Assembly (NCBI GenBank): GCA_017617315.1
Contig: JAFZWM010000056.1
Location: forward strand, 1 to 64,000
Origin: Bacteroidaceae bacterium
GTDB taxonomy: Bacteria; Bacteroidota; Bacteroidia; Bacteroidales; Bacteroidaceae
Reading direction: 5' to 3'
DNA: 64,000 nt
Under the pieces are notes generated by a model. It saw nothing but the letters and a program-made list of their open reading frames with translations, had not been told where the DNA came from and made no database searches. Below are positions 1-7,292 of the stretch, one piece after another. Each line of letters begins with the position of its first letter. Position 1 is the stretch's first letter. Both the position numbers and the translations under genes were made by a program.

Positions 1-189
1 ATTAGAAATTTTGCCTTACATAATGTTCAGATAAGTATCCAGAGCCTATAAAATATAAGCAAAAAGTGCTAATGATTGACTCTGAATAATTAAACCAACT
101 TACATTTTGCTACTTATTTTTTCTAATGACCGTTTTGGGTTTATGCGAAGCCGAAAGAATGCAAGAGTTTCCACCACTGATAAAGTCGT

Positions 190-559
190 TATGTTTGCGT
201 AACATCTTGTCGCTTTGCGACAATGGGAGTTACAAACTCCCGCTTCTTGATGCTGCCGAATTCGGAAATTCGGCAGAACTAACTTTGTTTTTCCATAAGA
301 ACAGCAACTTTTGTATCTGTCGTTTAGACACATGTTTAGCCAATCGACTAAAACTACCATAGACGCTGAAGGCGTCTCCGCTTAGTAACCGTGGGTCGGA
401 ACGACCTGCGGAATAGAACTCATAAAAGGCAAGCACTCTGAAACAGTGCCCCATCAGTTGCAATGGGCGACCGCTTTCAGGGTCGATGATGTTCGTGTCA
501 TTTTAGTCCGCAGATCCTACGGATGCTGCGGTTACTGAGAGGTGACGCTTTCAGCGTCA
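190..559. repeat. Chain of short perfect hairpins
   Basis: Non-coding stretch packed with small inverted repeats. The clearest are 207-213/217-223 (7-bp stem, TTT loop), 225-231/235-241 (7-bp stem, ACA loop), 253-262/267-276 (10-bp stem, 4-nt loop), 361-366/372-377, 394-398/402-406, 433-437/445-449, 468-472/481-485, 508-517/521-531 (10 bp with one bulge) and 543-549/553-559 (7-bp stem, TTC loop). Weaker 5-bp stems are at 191-205 and 450-467. Stem sequences differ while loops stay short and several resemble CTTTCA or CTGAA. The last hairpin recurs at 23625-23641 as the left edge of a second repeat element. I see no convincing gene here; the short open frames cross several hairpins and have no start context. 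Function unknown. Confidence 0.75.
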
Positions 560-1027
560 TTCCGAATTCGCGTATGATTTGTGATTTGCAATCATTCATT
601 GAATGAGAATTTTCGACCTATTCATCACCTACCTTTGATATACCTAACATATACTCAACATATAGCCAACATATAGCCAACATATAGCCAACATATAGCC
701 AACATATACTCAACATATAGCTAACATATAGCCAACATATAGCTAACATATAGCCAACATATAGCCAACATATAGGCTACATATAGCCAACATATAGGAT
801 ACATATACCTTCCATATACCTTGCATATACCCTGCCTATACCTTCCCTATACCTTCCCACTATTTTGTATTTCCAAAAAGAACAAATCCGTCGCAAATCG
901 TCCCTTATTAGTCCCGAATCGTCGATTAGGAATTCTGAATTCTGAAATCCAGCCTTTTCAACTTTAAATTTTCAATTTTCAATTTAAAAATTGTCAACTG
1001 TCAACTGTGAATTGTGAATTGTGAATT
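543..1027. repeat. Compound dispersed repeat element, copy 1
   Basis: This block and 23625-23975 share the same parts in the same order: a TGACGCT/AGCGTCA-type hairpin, a conserved flank reading GATTTGTGATTTGCA then GAATTTTCGACCTA and CATCACCT, an array of 11-bp units, the motif CACTATTTTGTATTT, and tails of short 7- and 8-bp periodic units such as ATTGTCA/ATTGTGA and TTTTCAAC. The right end (GTGAATTGTGAATTA) runs into the stop codon of the BtuG-like gene at 1026-1028, so the element lies directly against the end of the B12 operon. It encodes nothing recognisable. Two related pieces in one 64-kb window argue for a genome-wide interspersed family. Confidence 0.8.
648..856. repeat. 11-bp tandem array (19 units)
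   Basis: Nineteen contiguous 11-bp units without spacers. Early units read CATATAGCCAA or close variants (CATATACTCAA, CATATAGCTAA). Later units drift to CATATACCTTC and CCTATACCTTC, and the following CCACTATTTTG keeps the 11-bp phase. Since 11 bp is close to one helical turn, each CATATA step falls on nearly the same face of the DNA. There are no unique spacers, so it is not a CRISPR array. Confidence 0.9.
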
Positions 1028-2219
1028 AATAAACAACCTTCTTGCCTTTGTGAATGTAGATTCTGCCCTTTGTCGGACTAGTCTTTATGCCTTGCAGATT
1101 GTAATAGACTTCGTCGTTGTCATCGGTTGTGGCGATGCTGATGCCCGTGCCGTCTGGCGGAAGGGCAAGGAAGTGCGCCGGATTGATGTAAGTCTTGAAC
1201 TTGTTTTGCAGAACTCCGCTCGCGTTGTACTGATACACTTCTCCAGCCTCATCGTAGTTCTTGGCATCGGAGACGTAGATGTAGCCTGTGTACGGATTTA
1301 TGTATATTCCGTACGGAGCATTCATCGCCATAATGTCGCTGTTCACGCTGCCAATGTTTATTCCGTCGGTAACTGTGTTGCTTGCCGGGTCTATCACTTT
1401 CGTTGTTACCTCGCCAGTCATCTCGTTAGAGCCGATGCAATAGAATAGTCCGTTGTGCGTGCAGGCAAGGGTAGAGGAGAAATCGTGCGTTACGAACGAG
1501 TAATCATCGCAGTTCATAATTATCGTCTTCGGCTCGATGGTCTGGTGATTTCCGGCCGAGTTGATGCACAGATACTGTCCGCTTATCGCCATGCCGCCGT
1601 AAAGGTTGATGCAGCCAGTGTCTATGTCCGTAATCTTCTGAAGCGTTTCGGCATCGACCACCGATACTGTCGTTTCGTGTCCGTGGTTTTCGAACGGAGC
1701 ATATCCGCCGGAGTTGGCTATGAACAGTTTGCCTTTGTAGAAGACGATGCCTTCGGGCTCGTAGCCCACCTCGCACGTCTTTACAACATTTTTTGTTTCG
1801 ATGTCAATCTTGGCAACGTAGCCTTTGGTGTACTTCTCGTTAAGGGCTGTGCTGTGTGCATAGCTCGTAACGTACAGATATGTTCCGTCGGTGGCAAGTT
1901 TACGGTTGTTAGGCACGTTCTCCGTTGCGCCGCAATCCTTTCCGTCGGTGGTGATGTATTGTATTATGTTTGAATAGTTTACACTTATGGCAATGAGATT
2001 GTCTTTCAGATGGATGATGTCGTTAGGAGTGTCGCCAAGCTTCATCTTCGCATTCTGTTTTCTGAACCATTGGTTTGTAATCGTCGAGCCGTCGATGAAC
2101 GCCAGTTGGCCGTCGTCCGATTCCCACCGTCCTTCGTTCACAACGATTATCCGCTCCTGAGCCCATGAACAGGCAAAGGCGAGCAGAAGAATAGTCAGGG
2201 AGATAAGCCTTTTTGTCAT
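1026..2219 (-). CDS. BtuG-type YncE-like beta-propeller, probable cobalamin-binding surface protein
   Basis: A 397-aa secreted protein with a signal peptide (about residues 1-20, ending AFACSWAQ) and repeated propeller strands such as VDAETLQKITDIDTG and YVSDAKNYDEAGEVYQY, typical of YncE/DUF5074 proteins. In Bacteroides, BtuG proteins of this fold sit on the cell surface, bind vitamin B12 very tightly and hand it to BtuB. That role is inferred from its place as last gene of a cobalamin-riboswitch operon, overlapping the BtuB-type receptor by 4 bp (2216-2219). The C-terminus (YYNLQGIKTSPTKGRIYI, then HKGKKVVY) looks like the short secretion or sorting tails common in Prevotella. The lipobox is ambiguous: a Cys lies near the cleavage site, but signal peptidase I cleavage after AQ also fits. 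Confidence 0.8.
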   Translation of the reverse strand: MTKRLISLTILLLAFACSWAQERIIVVNEGRWESDDGQLAFIDGSTITNQWFRKQNAKMKLGDTPNDIIHLKDNLIAISVNYSNIIQYITTDGKDCGATENVPNNRKLATDGTYLYVTSYAHSTALNEKYTKGYVAKIDIETKNVVKTCEVGYEPEGIVFYKGKLFIANSGGYAPFENHGHETTVSVVDAETLQKITDIDTGCINLYGGMAISGQYLCINSAGNHQTIEPKTIIMNCDDYSFVTHDFSSTLACTHNGLFYCIGSNEMTGEVTTKVIDPASNTVTDGINIGSVNSDIMAMNAPYGIYINPYTGYIYVSDAKNYDEAGEVYQYNASGVLQNKFKTYINPAHFLALPPDGTGISIATTDDNDEVYYNLQGIKTSPTKGRIYIHKGKKVVY

Positions 2220-4093
2220 TTTTCCTGTGCTTTGTTTTTTATGAAATATTTTATTGAGAATCTGAAGTTGCGTCTCGGCATCGGATGCCGTTGTATCAGC
2301 TCGTAGCCGTTGTCGCAGATGTCGTTTACCTCGGCTGTGAACTGGAAGTTGCGTATCGTCTTCGATATTTTCATGTCGAGGTTGGTGTATGCCTTCAGCG
2401 GATCGTCAAGCTCGTTGTCCGAGAGCCAGTATCGCTTGCCCACATACATGAACGACAGAGCGGCCGACCATCCTTTGTATTGTGCCGACAGAACCGACGA
2501 GTACGACATCTTTGGCGAGTAGGGGATGAAATCGTTGTACGTGTCGCTTTCCTTGTTCGTCTTGTTTCTGTCGTCCTGATAGGCGATGGTGTTAAGCAGG
2601 TCGATGCTTGCGTCCTTTATGTTGCAGAAGAGCTGAAGCGTTCCGTTCAGACCGAGGCATTGTGTCTTGCCGAAGTTGAGCATCGTCCAGTTGTACGAGC
2701 CTTTCTGCGGAAGTGCCACGATGCGGTCTTCAACCCGGTTGTAATAGGCATCAATCTGAATCTTGGTGCCGAAGTTTCTGTTAAGCAGCGTGTAGTCGGC
2801 TCCGATGTTCAGTTGCTTGGCATATTCTGGCTTCAGATTGCGGTTGCCCACCTGCGAGTAGTAGAGGTCGTTGAGCGTCGGGGCTCTGAATATAGACTTC
2901 CAGAACATTCGTACCTGAAATCTGTCTTTCTTGTACGAGCCGTAAATCATTTCGGTGAGTTTCCTCAGCGGGTCGGCATTCTTTTCTGTGTGGTCTTTAA
3001 TGTCGGTGTAGAGCACCGTTCCCAAGACATTCAGCCCTTTGAAGGCGTATCGGGCGGTAAACGAAGATTTCACGTCGATGCGGTAAACGTAGTCGAAAAA
3101 TGCAACGTCGCACACAAGGTCAGACCATCGCCCGTCGGCCGACAGACTCAGATTCAGTCTTTCCGACAGCGGATAAGAGGCTGTTGCCGATGCGTACACA
3201 TCCTGCTGCGTGAAGTGGTTGTTGTAGTGCATCGATGCGTTCTCCTCGTAGTCGGAATTGTAGTTGAGGTAGTCGTAGGCATATCTCAGGTTGAATTTCG
3301 TAGAAAGTTTGCCCAGCCCGACCGATTTTGACAGTTGGGCGAAGGTGTTGTTATCCCATTCTCTCGCCACGTTGCTGAACTTGTCGGACAGGCGGCGGAC
3401 AACTCCTCCGGGGATTCCTCTTTCCGACGAATAGTGGTAGAAATGTCCTCTCAGCCCCTTGTAGAACAGCGAGCCTTCTATGCGATAGTAGGTAATGTCT
3501 GAGTTGCTGCGGATGCCCGTCGTGTCTTCGTAGGCAGATTGGTATCTGAACGGATAGTCGCCGTCGGAGTGGCAGAATTCACCATCGACCGAAAAGATGT
3601 TCCTGAAGTCGAAGTGTGCCTGCACTCTGTTTGTGCCGAACGAGGCGTTTGAGTAGGCAATGTTTCCGCCAGTGGCTTGCGGCTGCCGTGTTTGCAGATA
3701 TACGGTAGATGCAGAGGCATATTCGGAAGCAGATTGCAGCGTCTCGCTCTTGTTGCCGTTAAACAGCGATACCGATTCCATGTTGGTGAGCGAGTATTTG
3801 CCAAGGTCAACCTGTCCGTTCTGCGCGTTTGTAATCCTTATGCCGTCTATGAACACGCCCACATGTTGCGAGCCCATAGAGCGCACGTTTATCGTCTTCA
3901 TGCCGCCCAGTCCGCCGTAGTCTTTTATTTGCACGCCGGCAAAATACTTCAGCGCATCCGCCACGGTTGTGGTGGATACGAGCTGAAGTTGAGTGCCTTT
4001 CAGTTCCTGATAAGGAGCCTGGCTTATCTTTGGTGCCGTTACTACTACGTTGGATAGCGACAGCAATGTGTCAATTACTATTTCTGTAACCAT
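2216..4093 (-). CDS. BtuB-type TonB-dependent outer-membrane receptor
   Basis: A 625-aa TonB-dependent receptor: TonB-box-like segment (VVVTAP, about residues 16-21), plug domain (about 35-135, with INVRSMGSQHVGVFIDGIRI) and a 22-strand-type barrel ending in RNFRFSIKYFI, a usual outer-membrane aromatic terminus. At about 600 residues and without a carboxypeptidase-like N-terminal domain it is like BtuB rather than SusC. Being fourth gene behind the cobalamin riboswitch supports cobalamin uptake. Oddly, the only start (4093) is preceded directly by an in-frame TAA and gives 13 residues before the TonB box, with no signal peptide. The preceding gene ends normally 11 bp upstream. This could be a real loss, a small deletion or a sequence error. 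Confidence 0.85.
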   Translation of the reverse strand: MVTEIVIDTLLSLSNVVVTAPKISQAPYQELKGTQLQLVSTTTVADALKYFAGVQIKDYGGLGGMKTINVRSMGSQHVGVFIDGIRITNAQNGQVDLGKYSLTNMESVSLFNGNKSETLQSASEYASASTVYLQTRQPQATGGNIAYSNASFGTNRVQAHFDFRNIFSVDGEFCHSDGDYPFRYQSAYEDTTGIRSNSDITYYRIEGSLFYKGLRGHFYHYSSERGIPGGVVRRLSDKFSNVAREWDNNTFAQLSKSVGLGKLSTKFNLRYAYDYLNYNSDYEENASMHYNNHFTQQDVYASATASYPLSERLNLSLSADGRWSDLVCDVAFFDYVYRIDVKSSFTARYAFKGLNVLGTVLYTDIKDHTEKNADPLRKLTEMIYGSYKKDRFQVRMFWKSIFRAPTLNDLYYSQVGNRNLKPEYAKQLNIGADYTLLNRNFGTKIQIDAYYNRVEDRIVALPQKGSYNWTMLNFGKTQCLGLNGTLQLFCNIKDASIDLLNTIAYQDDRNKTNKESDTYNDFIPYSPKMSYSSVLSAQYKGWSAALSFMYVGKRYWLSDNELDDPLKAYTNLDMKISKTIRNFQFTAEVNDICDNGYELIQRHPMPRRNFRFSIKYFIKNKAQEK

Positions 4094-4103
4094 TTACAAG
4101 ATG

Positions 4104-5420
4104 TTAGTACGCCCAGTACCAATATCCGTTTTCTGGCACAACAGGCTTTATCGTTGTGTCAACCTTTATGAATTTGCCTGTCAGATGCAGGTCTTCTATT
4201 CCAGCAAACTCGCAAGAAATCTCGCCGAGCATTCCTGCCTGATAGTGTATGGCAGTCTGCACTTTAACAAAGTCGATGTGGTCGAGGTTGGCAGGATTGC
4301 CATCTTCATCCACAGCCCAGTCAATGTCGATGCACGACAGGTCGTTACTGTTTGGGTATGTGTCGCACATTCCGTATGCGCCTGTTCCGTAGTTCTGTCC
4401 CTTGGCAATTGGGAAGCCCCATGCCTTAGGGTCGTTTACGAAATAGTTGCTCACACCATCGGGCTTTGAAACCTGAGTGCCCACAGGCAGATATTCGCCC
4501 TTTATCACAATCTTGTCGCCGGCATATTCTGGCCAGTATGTCTGCTGATGGAATTGGTTCTTAGACTCGTAGCCCGAATGTCCGAGATTGTCGGTCCACT
4601 TGATGTACTGGGCGAAGCTTCCTATTTTTGCGTCTTCGATTATCGTAACCTCATACTCGGTGCCGTTTTTTACATAGAAAATCTTGTCTTCCTTTGTTAC
4701 GAGTACAGAACTAAGATTCTCTTTTACTACGGTTGCCGAAGCGGTTTTTCCGTTATCCTGAAGATATGTTATCTTCTTGCCCTCGGCATATTCTTTCTCA
4801 GGCTTGTAGTATGTTATCTCGTAGTCGTGGATAGAGTGGTCGTACATGCCGTGCTTTATCAAGTACCATTTGGCTGGCTTGCCGTTCTCGTCGGCCTGAG
4901 CCACATAGTAGATGCCCGGTTCAGACGAGCCTACAAAGGCGTTTCCGTATCCGCGGAAGTCGCATCCTTCGAAATTCTTGATAGGGTGGTCGAATCCTAC
5001 TGTTACCGAGCCGCCCCAGCCGCCAAGATGGACAAAACTGCCGGTCTTGCCAACAAGTGAGGTTGCTGCCGATGCTATGGCTTCTTCCTTTGTACCGATA
5101 TTTTTTGGATAAACGTTTACAAACTGTCCCGGAGCAAAGTCTACGTCTACAACCTTAGAGATGTATGGGCTGAATGTTGCGGCTGTCTTAAGCCATTCAA
5201 TCTGCTTTGCGAAATCCTTCGGGAGGGTAGGCACTTCCTTCACGACTTCTTTCTCAACCACTTCGGGCTGCCATTCTTCGTCGTCGGTGAAGGTAATCTC
5301 CTTTACCTTCTCTATTGGGAATGAATAAGATTTGTTGTCGGTTGTCTTTATTGTCCAAGAGTTTTGGGCGTATGCCTGAACGCCTGTGATGGCTATTATT
5401 GACAGAAGTAGTTTCTTCAT
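4104..5420 (-). CDS. Surface protein of the B12 uptake operon
   Basis: A 438-aa secreted protein with a signal peptide (about 1-18, ending VQAYAQ). Residues about 100-210 carry a pattern I know from Bacteroidales cell-surface proteins in B12 uptake loci: a VHLGGWGGSVTVGFDHP stretch, then GNAFVGSSEPGIYYVAQAD, then HDYEITYYKPE. A cobalamin-binding or receptor-associated role is likely, possibly BtuH-like, but I cannot confirm the subfamily. Residues 22-50 hold a short module (TTDNKSYSFPIEKVKEITF) that also resembles the start of the next-upstream small protein. It overlaps that gene by 4 bp (5417-5420), so translation is probably coupled. It ends without a sorting tail. Confidence 0.65.
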   Translation of the reverse strand: MKKLLLSIIAITGVQAYAQNSWTIKTTDNKSYSFPIEKVKEITFTDDEEWQPEVVEKEVVKEVPTLPKDFAKQIEWLKTAATFSPYISKVVDVDFAPGQFVNVYPKNIGTKEEAIASAATSLVGKTGSFVHLGGWGGSVTVGFDHPIKNFEGCDFRGYGNAFVGSSEPGIYYVAQADENGKPAKWYLIKHGMYDHSIHDYEITYYKPEKEYAEGKKITYLQDNGKTASATVVKENLSSVLVTKEDKIFYVKNGTEYEVTIIEDAKIGSFAQYIKWTDNLGHSGYESKNQFHQQTYWPEYAGDKIVIKGEYLPVGTQVSKPDGVSNYFVNDPKAWGFPIAKGQNYGTGAYGMCDTYPNSNDLSCIDIDWAVDEDGNPANLDHIDFVKVQTAIHYQAGMLGEISCEFAGIEDLHLTGKFIKVDTTIKPVVPENGYWYWAY

Positions 5421-5797
5421 CTTGCTATTTGTTTAGTTGTTTTGTTTCCTTTTTTGATTATGTAGATTTGTCCCGGAGTAACCGTGCTTACCTTGCGTCC
5501 GTTGATGTCGTAGAGCTGGCTGCCGCTTTCGTCGGCCGTGATGCTGCCGACCGATGTGGTTGAGGAAAAATCATAGTCTTGTGTCTTGATGCTTGTTATG
5601 TCCGTTATGTCGAACTTGAATTCACCGTCGCCCGTGCTTACAACCAGTTCCTTGTCCTGATTGGTGCTCAGAGCCACGTTGTATTCAAATGCCACGAATT
5701 TCTGCTCGCCGTTCTTGGTGGTGAACACTATGGCATTGTCGGCAAGTGCCGTCAGACATACGGAAAGCAATGAGAATGAAAGTATTACTTTACGCAT
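5417..5797 (-). CDS. Small secreted protein of the B12 operon, unknown function
   Basis: A 126-aa protein with a signal peptide (ending LTALA, about residue 19), one small domain built on the pattern of a TT-NGE start and FKFDITDITSIKT, and a C-terminal tail LYDINGRKVSTVTPGQIYII followed by a basic end. The tail is like the Prevotella secretion or sorting tails. The gene shares 4 bp with the following surface-protein gene. I do not recognise a specific family. Its position suggests an accessory of cobalamin capture, possibly a stand-alone copy of the N-terminal module of the next protein. Confidence 0.6.
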   Translation of the reverse strand: MRKVILSFSLLSVCLTALADNAIVFTTKNGEQKFVAFEYNVALSTNQDKELVVSTGDGEFKFDITDITSIKTQDYDFSSTTSVGSITADESGSQLYDINGRKVSTVTPGQIYIIKKGNKTTKQIAR

Positions 5798-5842
5798 AAA
5801 GATGTTTTGTTTAGATATTTCACTAACGATGATATAATAAGT

Positions 5843-5884
5843 ACAGATGCTCTGCCTCTTTTTTTTGACGGCGAGAGCATCTGT
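5843..5884 (-). other. Intercistronic hairpin in the B12 operon
   Basis: An 11-bp perfect stem (5843-5853 with 5874-5884) closed further by GCC/GGC around a T-rich loop, lying between the DUF4465 gene and the small secreted protein. On the minus strand no run of T follows, so it is more likely an mRNA-processing or stability element, or a partial terminator that lowers expression of the later genes, than a full terminator. Confidence 0.6.
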
Positions 5885-5909
5885 ATACTTAATTGAAAAT
5901 TATAGTGCT

Positions 5910-6785
5910 TTATTTGATTTCAACACCTGAAACGTTGTACTTCTTGCCGTTCTTGTAGACAACAATCTTGCCGTTCTCGAACTTCTTTACAGCAGGAGCA
6001 AACTCGTCGGCCTCTACGCTGTTGATGCCGGTAGATGAGTTAGGAGCAAATGTTGCATACTCGGTGTTCTTCTCTGGTGCTGTGCCGCCAAAGTCGTCCA
6101 TGCAGAAATATGCAGGAGTGTTCATCCAGTTAGCCGTATTATTATCGGTACAGCTCATTGAGAACTTGACGCTCTTAACCTTGCCAAGAGAGGTGAGGTC
6201 TACCCAGCGCCAGTCTTTTACGCAAACCCAGTTGCCGGCTTCGGTGCAGTCTACAAGCATCTGGTCAACAGAACCTGTAATCTCGCCCTTTGCGTTGAAG
6301 CCTGTCATTGTCAGTTTGAGATAGTCACCCTGACCGAATATTCTGGCAGGAGCGTTGCCGTTTGTTACAGTGTACATAGCGTATGTGTTGTTGCAAACCC
6401 AGAATCCGCTTACTGTTGCTTCTTCTTGTAGGCTAACCTCATTACTTGCTGCTGGATAATATAGTTCATAATAGAAAACTGCATAGTTGTTCCCGCTCTT
6501 TGCGCCACTTGCTGTTGACTGATATGGCTTTGTGTAGCCAGTACCATCGGTCAGCTTGTTGTTGCTTACAACAAAGTTAGAATAGTAGCCTTCGCCGAAG
6601 CCTGAATAGAAAGTTCCGAAGGTATAGCCGCCAGAAGTCCAAGTGTTTTGTCCATCTTTGGTTTTGTCGCCCCAAAAAGACTCCTCGCCATTAACAGTGA
6701 TGTCCTCGAATGTTGCAGTTGCAACCTGTGCGTGTGCCTGCATAGCAATAAGCACTGCAAGTACAGATGTAAAAATTTTACTCAT
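5910..6785 (-). CDS. DUF4465 family secreted protein, first gene of the B12 operon
   Basis: A 291-aa secreted protein (signal peptide about 1-19, ending MQAHAQ) that matches DUF4465: a FWGDKTKDGQNTW and TSGGYTFGTFYSGFGEGYY opening, a KSGNNYAVFYYELYY strand, SGFWVCNNTYAMYTVTNG, and late strands WRWVDLTSLGKVKSVKFSMS and PAYFCMDDFGG. DUF4465 proteins are frequent in Bacteroidetes loci controlled by cobalamin riboswitches and are thought to act in B12 capture outside the cell. The C-terminus (NGKKYNVSGVEIK) is a Prevotella-type tail, suggesting a dedicated secretion or anchoring route. It is the first gene after the riboswitch, with about 140 nt between aptamer and start. Confidence 0.85.
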   Translation of the reverse strand: MSKIFTSVLAVLIAMQAHAQVATATFEDITVNGEESFWGDKTKDGQNTWTSGGYTFGTFYSGFGEGYYSNFVVSNNKLTDGTGYTKPYQSTASGAKSGNNYAVFYYELYYPAASNEVSLQEEATVSGFWVCNNTYAMYTVTNGNAPARIFGQGDYLKLTMTGFNAKGEITGSVDQMLVDCTEAGNWVCVKDWRWVDLTSLGKVKSVKFSMSCTDNNTANWMNTPAYFCMDDFGGTAPEKNTEYATFAPNSSTGINSVEADEFAPAVKKFENGKIVVYKNGKKYNVSGVEIK

Positions 6786-6924
6786 AAGCTAATAATTATT
6801 TTGTTTGTTAAAAAATAATGCTCGTGCGCAGTATCATAATTATACAACAATCCCCATGGCTCAATTCGCATCGGGCCTTCATCTTGGTGTAGTGCATTGC
6901 TAGAATCATGCCGTCCGTAATCCC

Positions 6925-7105
6925 GCAGACATCACAATCCGTGGAGTGCAAGGCAGGTATTCTGACTCGCTCCGGCATTCCAACGCCTTCCCGCCGAACG
7001 CGGCAGTGGCTTAGTGTTGGTGCATTTAAGGAGCTTACAGCAGCGGGTACTGTTGCCGGTTTTCACGGCATTCCCTTTTAATCTGAAGCAATATATGTAA
7101 TCATA
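6925..7105 (-). promoter_or_regulatory. Cobalamin (AdoCbl) riboswitch
   Basis: Read on the minus strand, this has the conserved core of cobalamin riboswitches in order: GGGAATGCCGTGAAAACCGG (7056-7075), ACCCGCTGCTGTAAGC, GCCACTGCCG, GGGAAGGCGT, and the B12 box GAGTCAGAATACCTGCC (6952-6968). The outer ends of the aptamer are approximate. It lies between a good promoter (7131-7161) and the DUF4465 gene, so bound cobalamin should switch off the five-gene uptake operon. I did not resolve the expression platform in the following 140 nt. Confidence 0.95.
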
Positions 7106-7130
7106 GTGTTCCGAACCTTGAACTCGATGG

Positions 7131-7161
7131 CAAAGTTACATTTTATATTTATTTTGGCAAA
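7131..7161 (-). promoter_or_regulatory. Promoter of the B12 uptake operon
   Basis: On the minus strand TTTG (7158-7161), 19 bp, then TAACTTTG (7131-7138) matches the Bacteroidetes housekeeping promoter (TTTG, about 19 bp, TAnnTTTG). Transcription should start near 7124, just upstream of the cobalamin aptamer. Confidence 0.75.
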
Positions 7162-7292
7162 GAAAAAGTAAAAAAACTGACATTTTTGTCATATTTGTTG
7201 TCAGTAAATCTGATTTTGGCACGGGGTTTGCAAAAGTCAAAGTGCGAAATTAAAAATTCATTTATTAACTGAAAATAAAAAAAAATAAAGAT

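Noticed and set aside
126-463. Short open frames of 77-86 codons near the left end
   Set aside because: They cross several perfect hairpins, lie on both strands over the same DNA and have no start context or family pattern. The hairpin chain explains the DNA better.
648-856. CRISPR array
   Set aside because: Units of 11 bp are contiguous, with no unique spacers and no cas genes in the window.
2285-3331. Long open frame on the plus strand inside the BtuB-type receptor gene
   Set aside because: It is a shadow of a well-supported minus-strand gene. The translation is Val/Arg-rich and resembles nothing.
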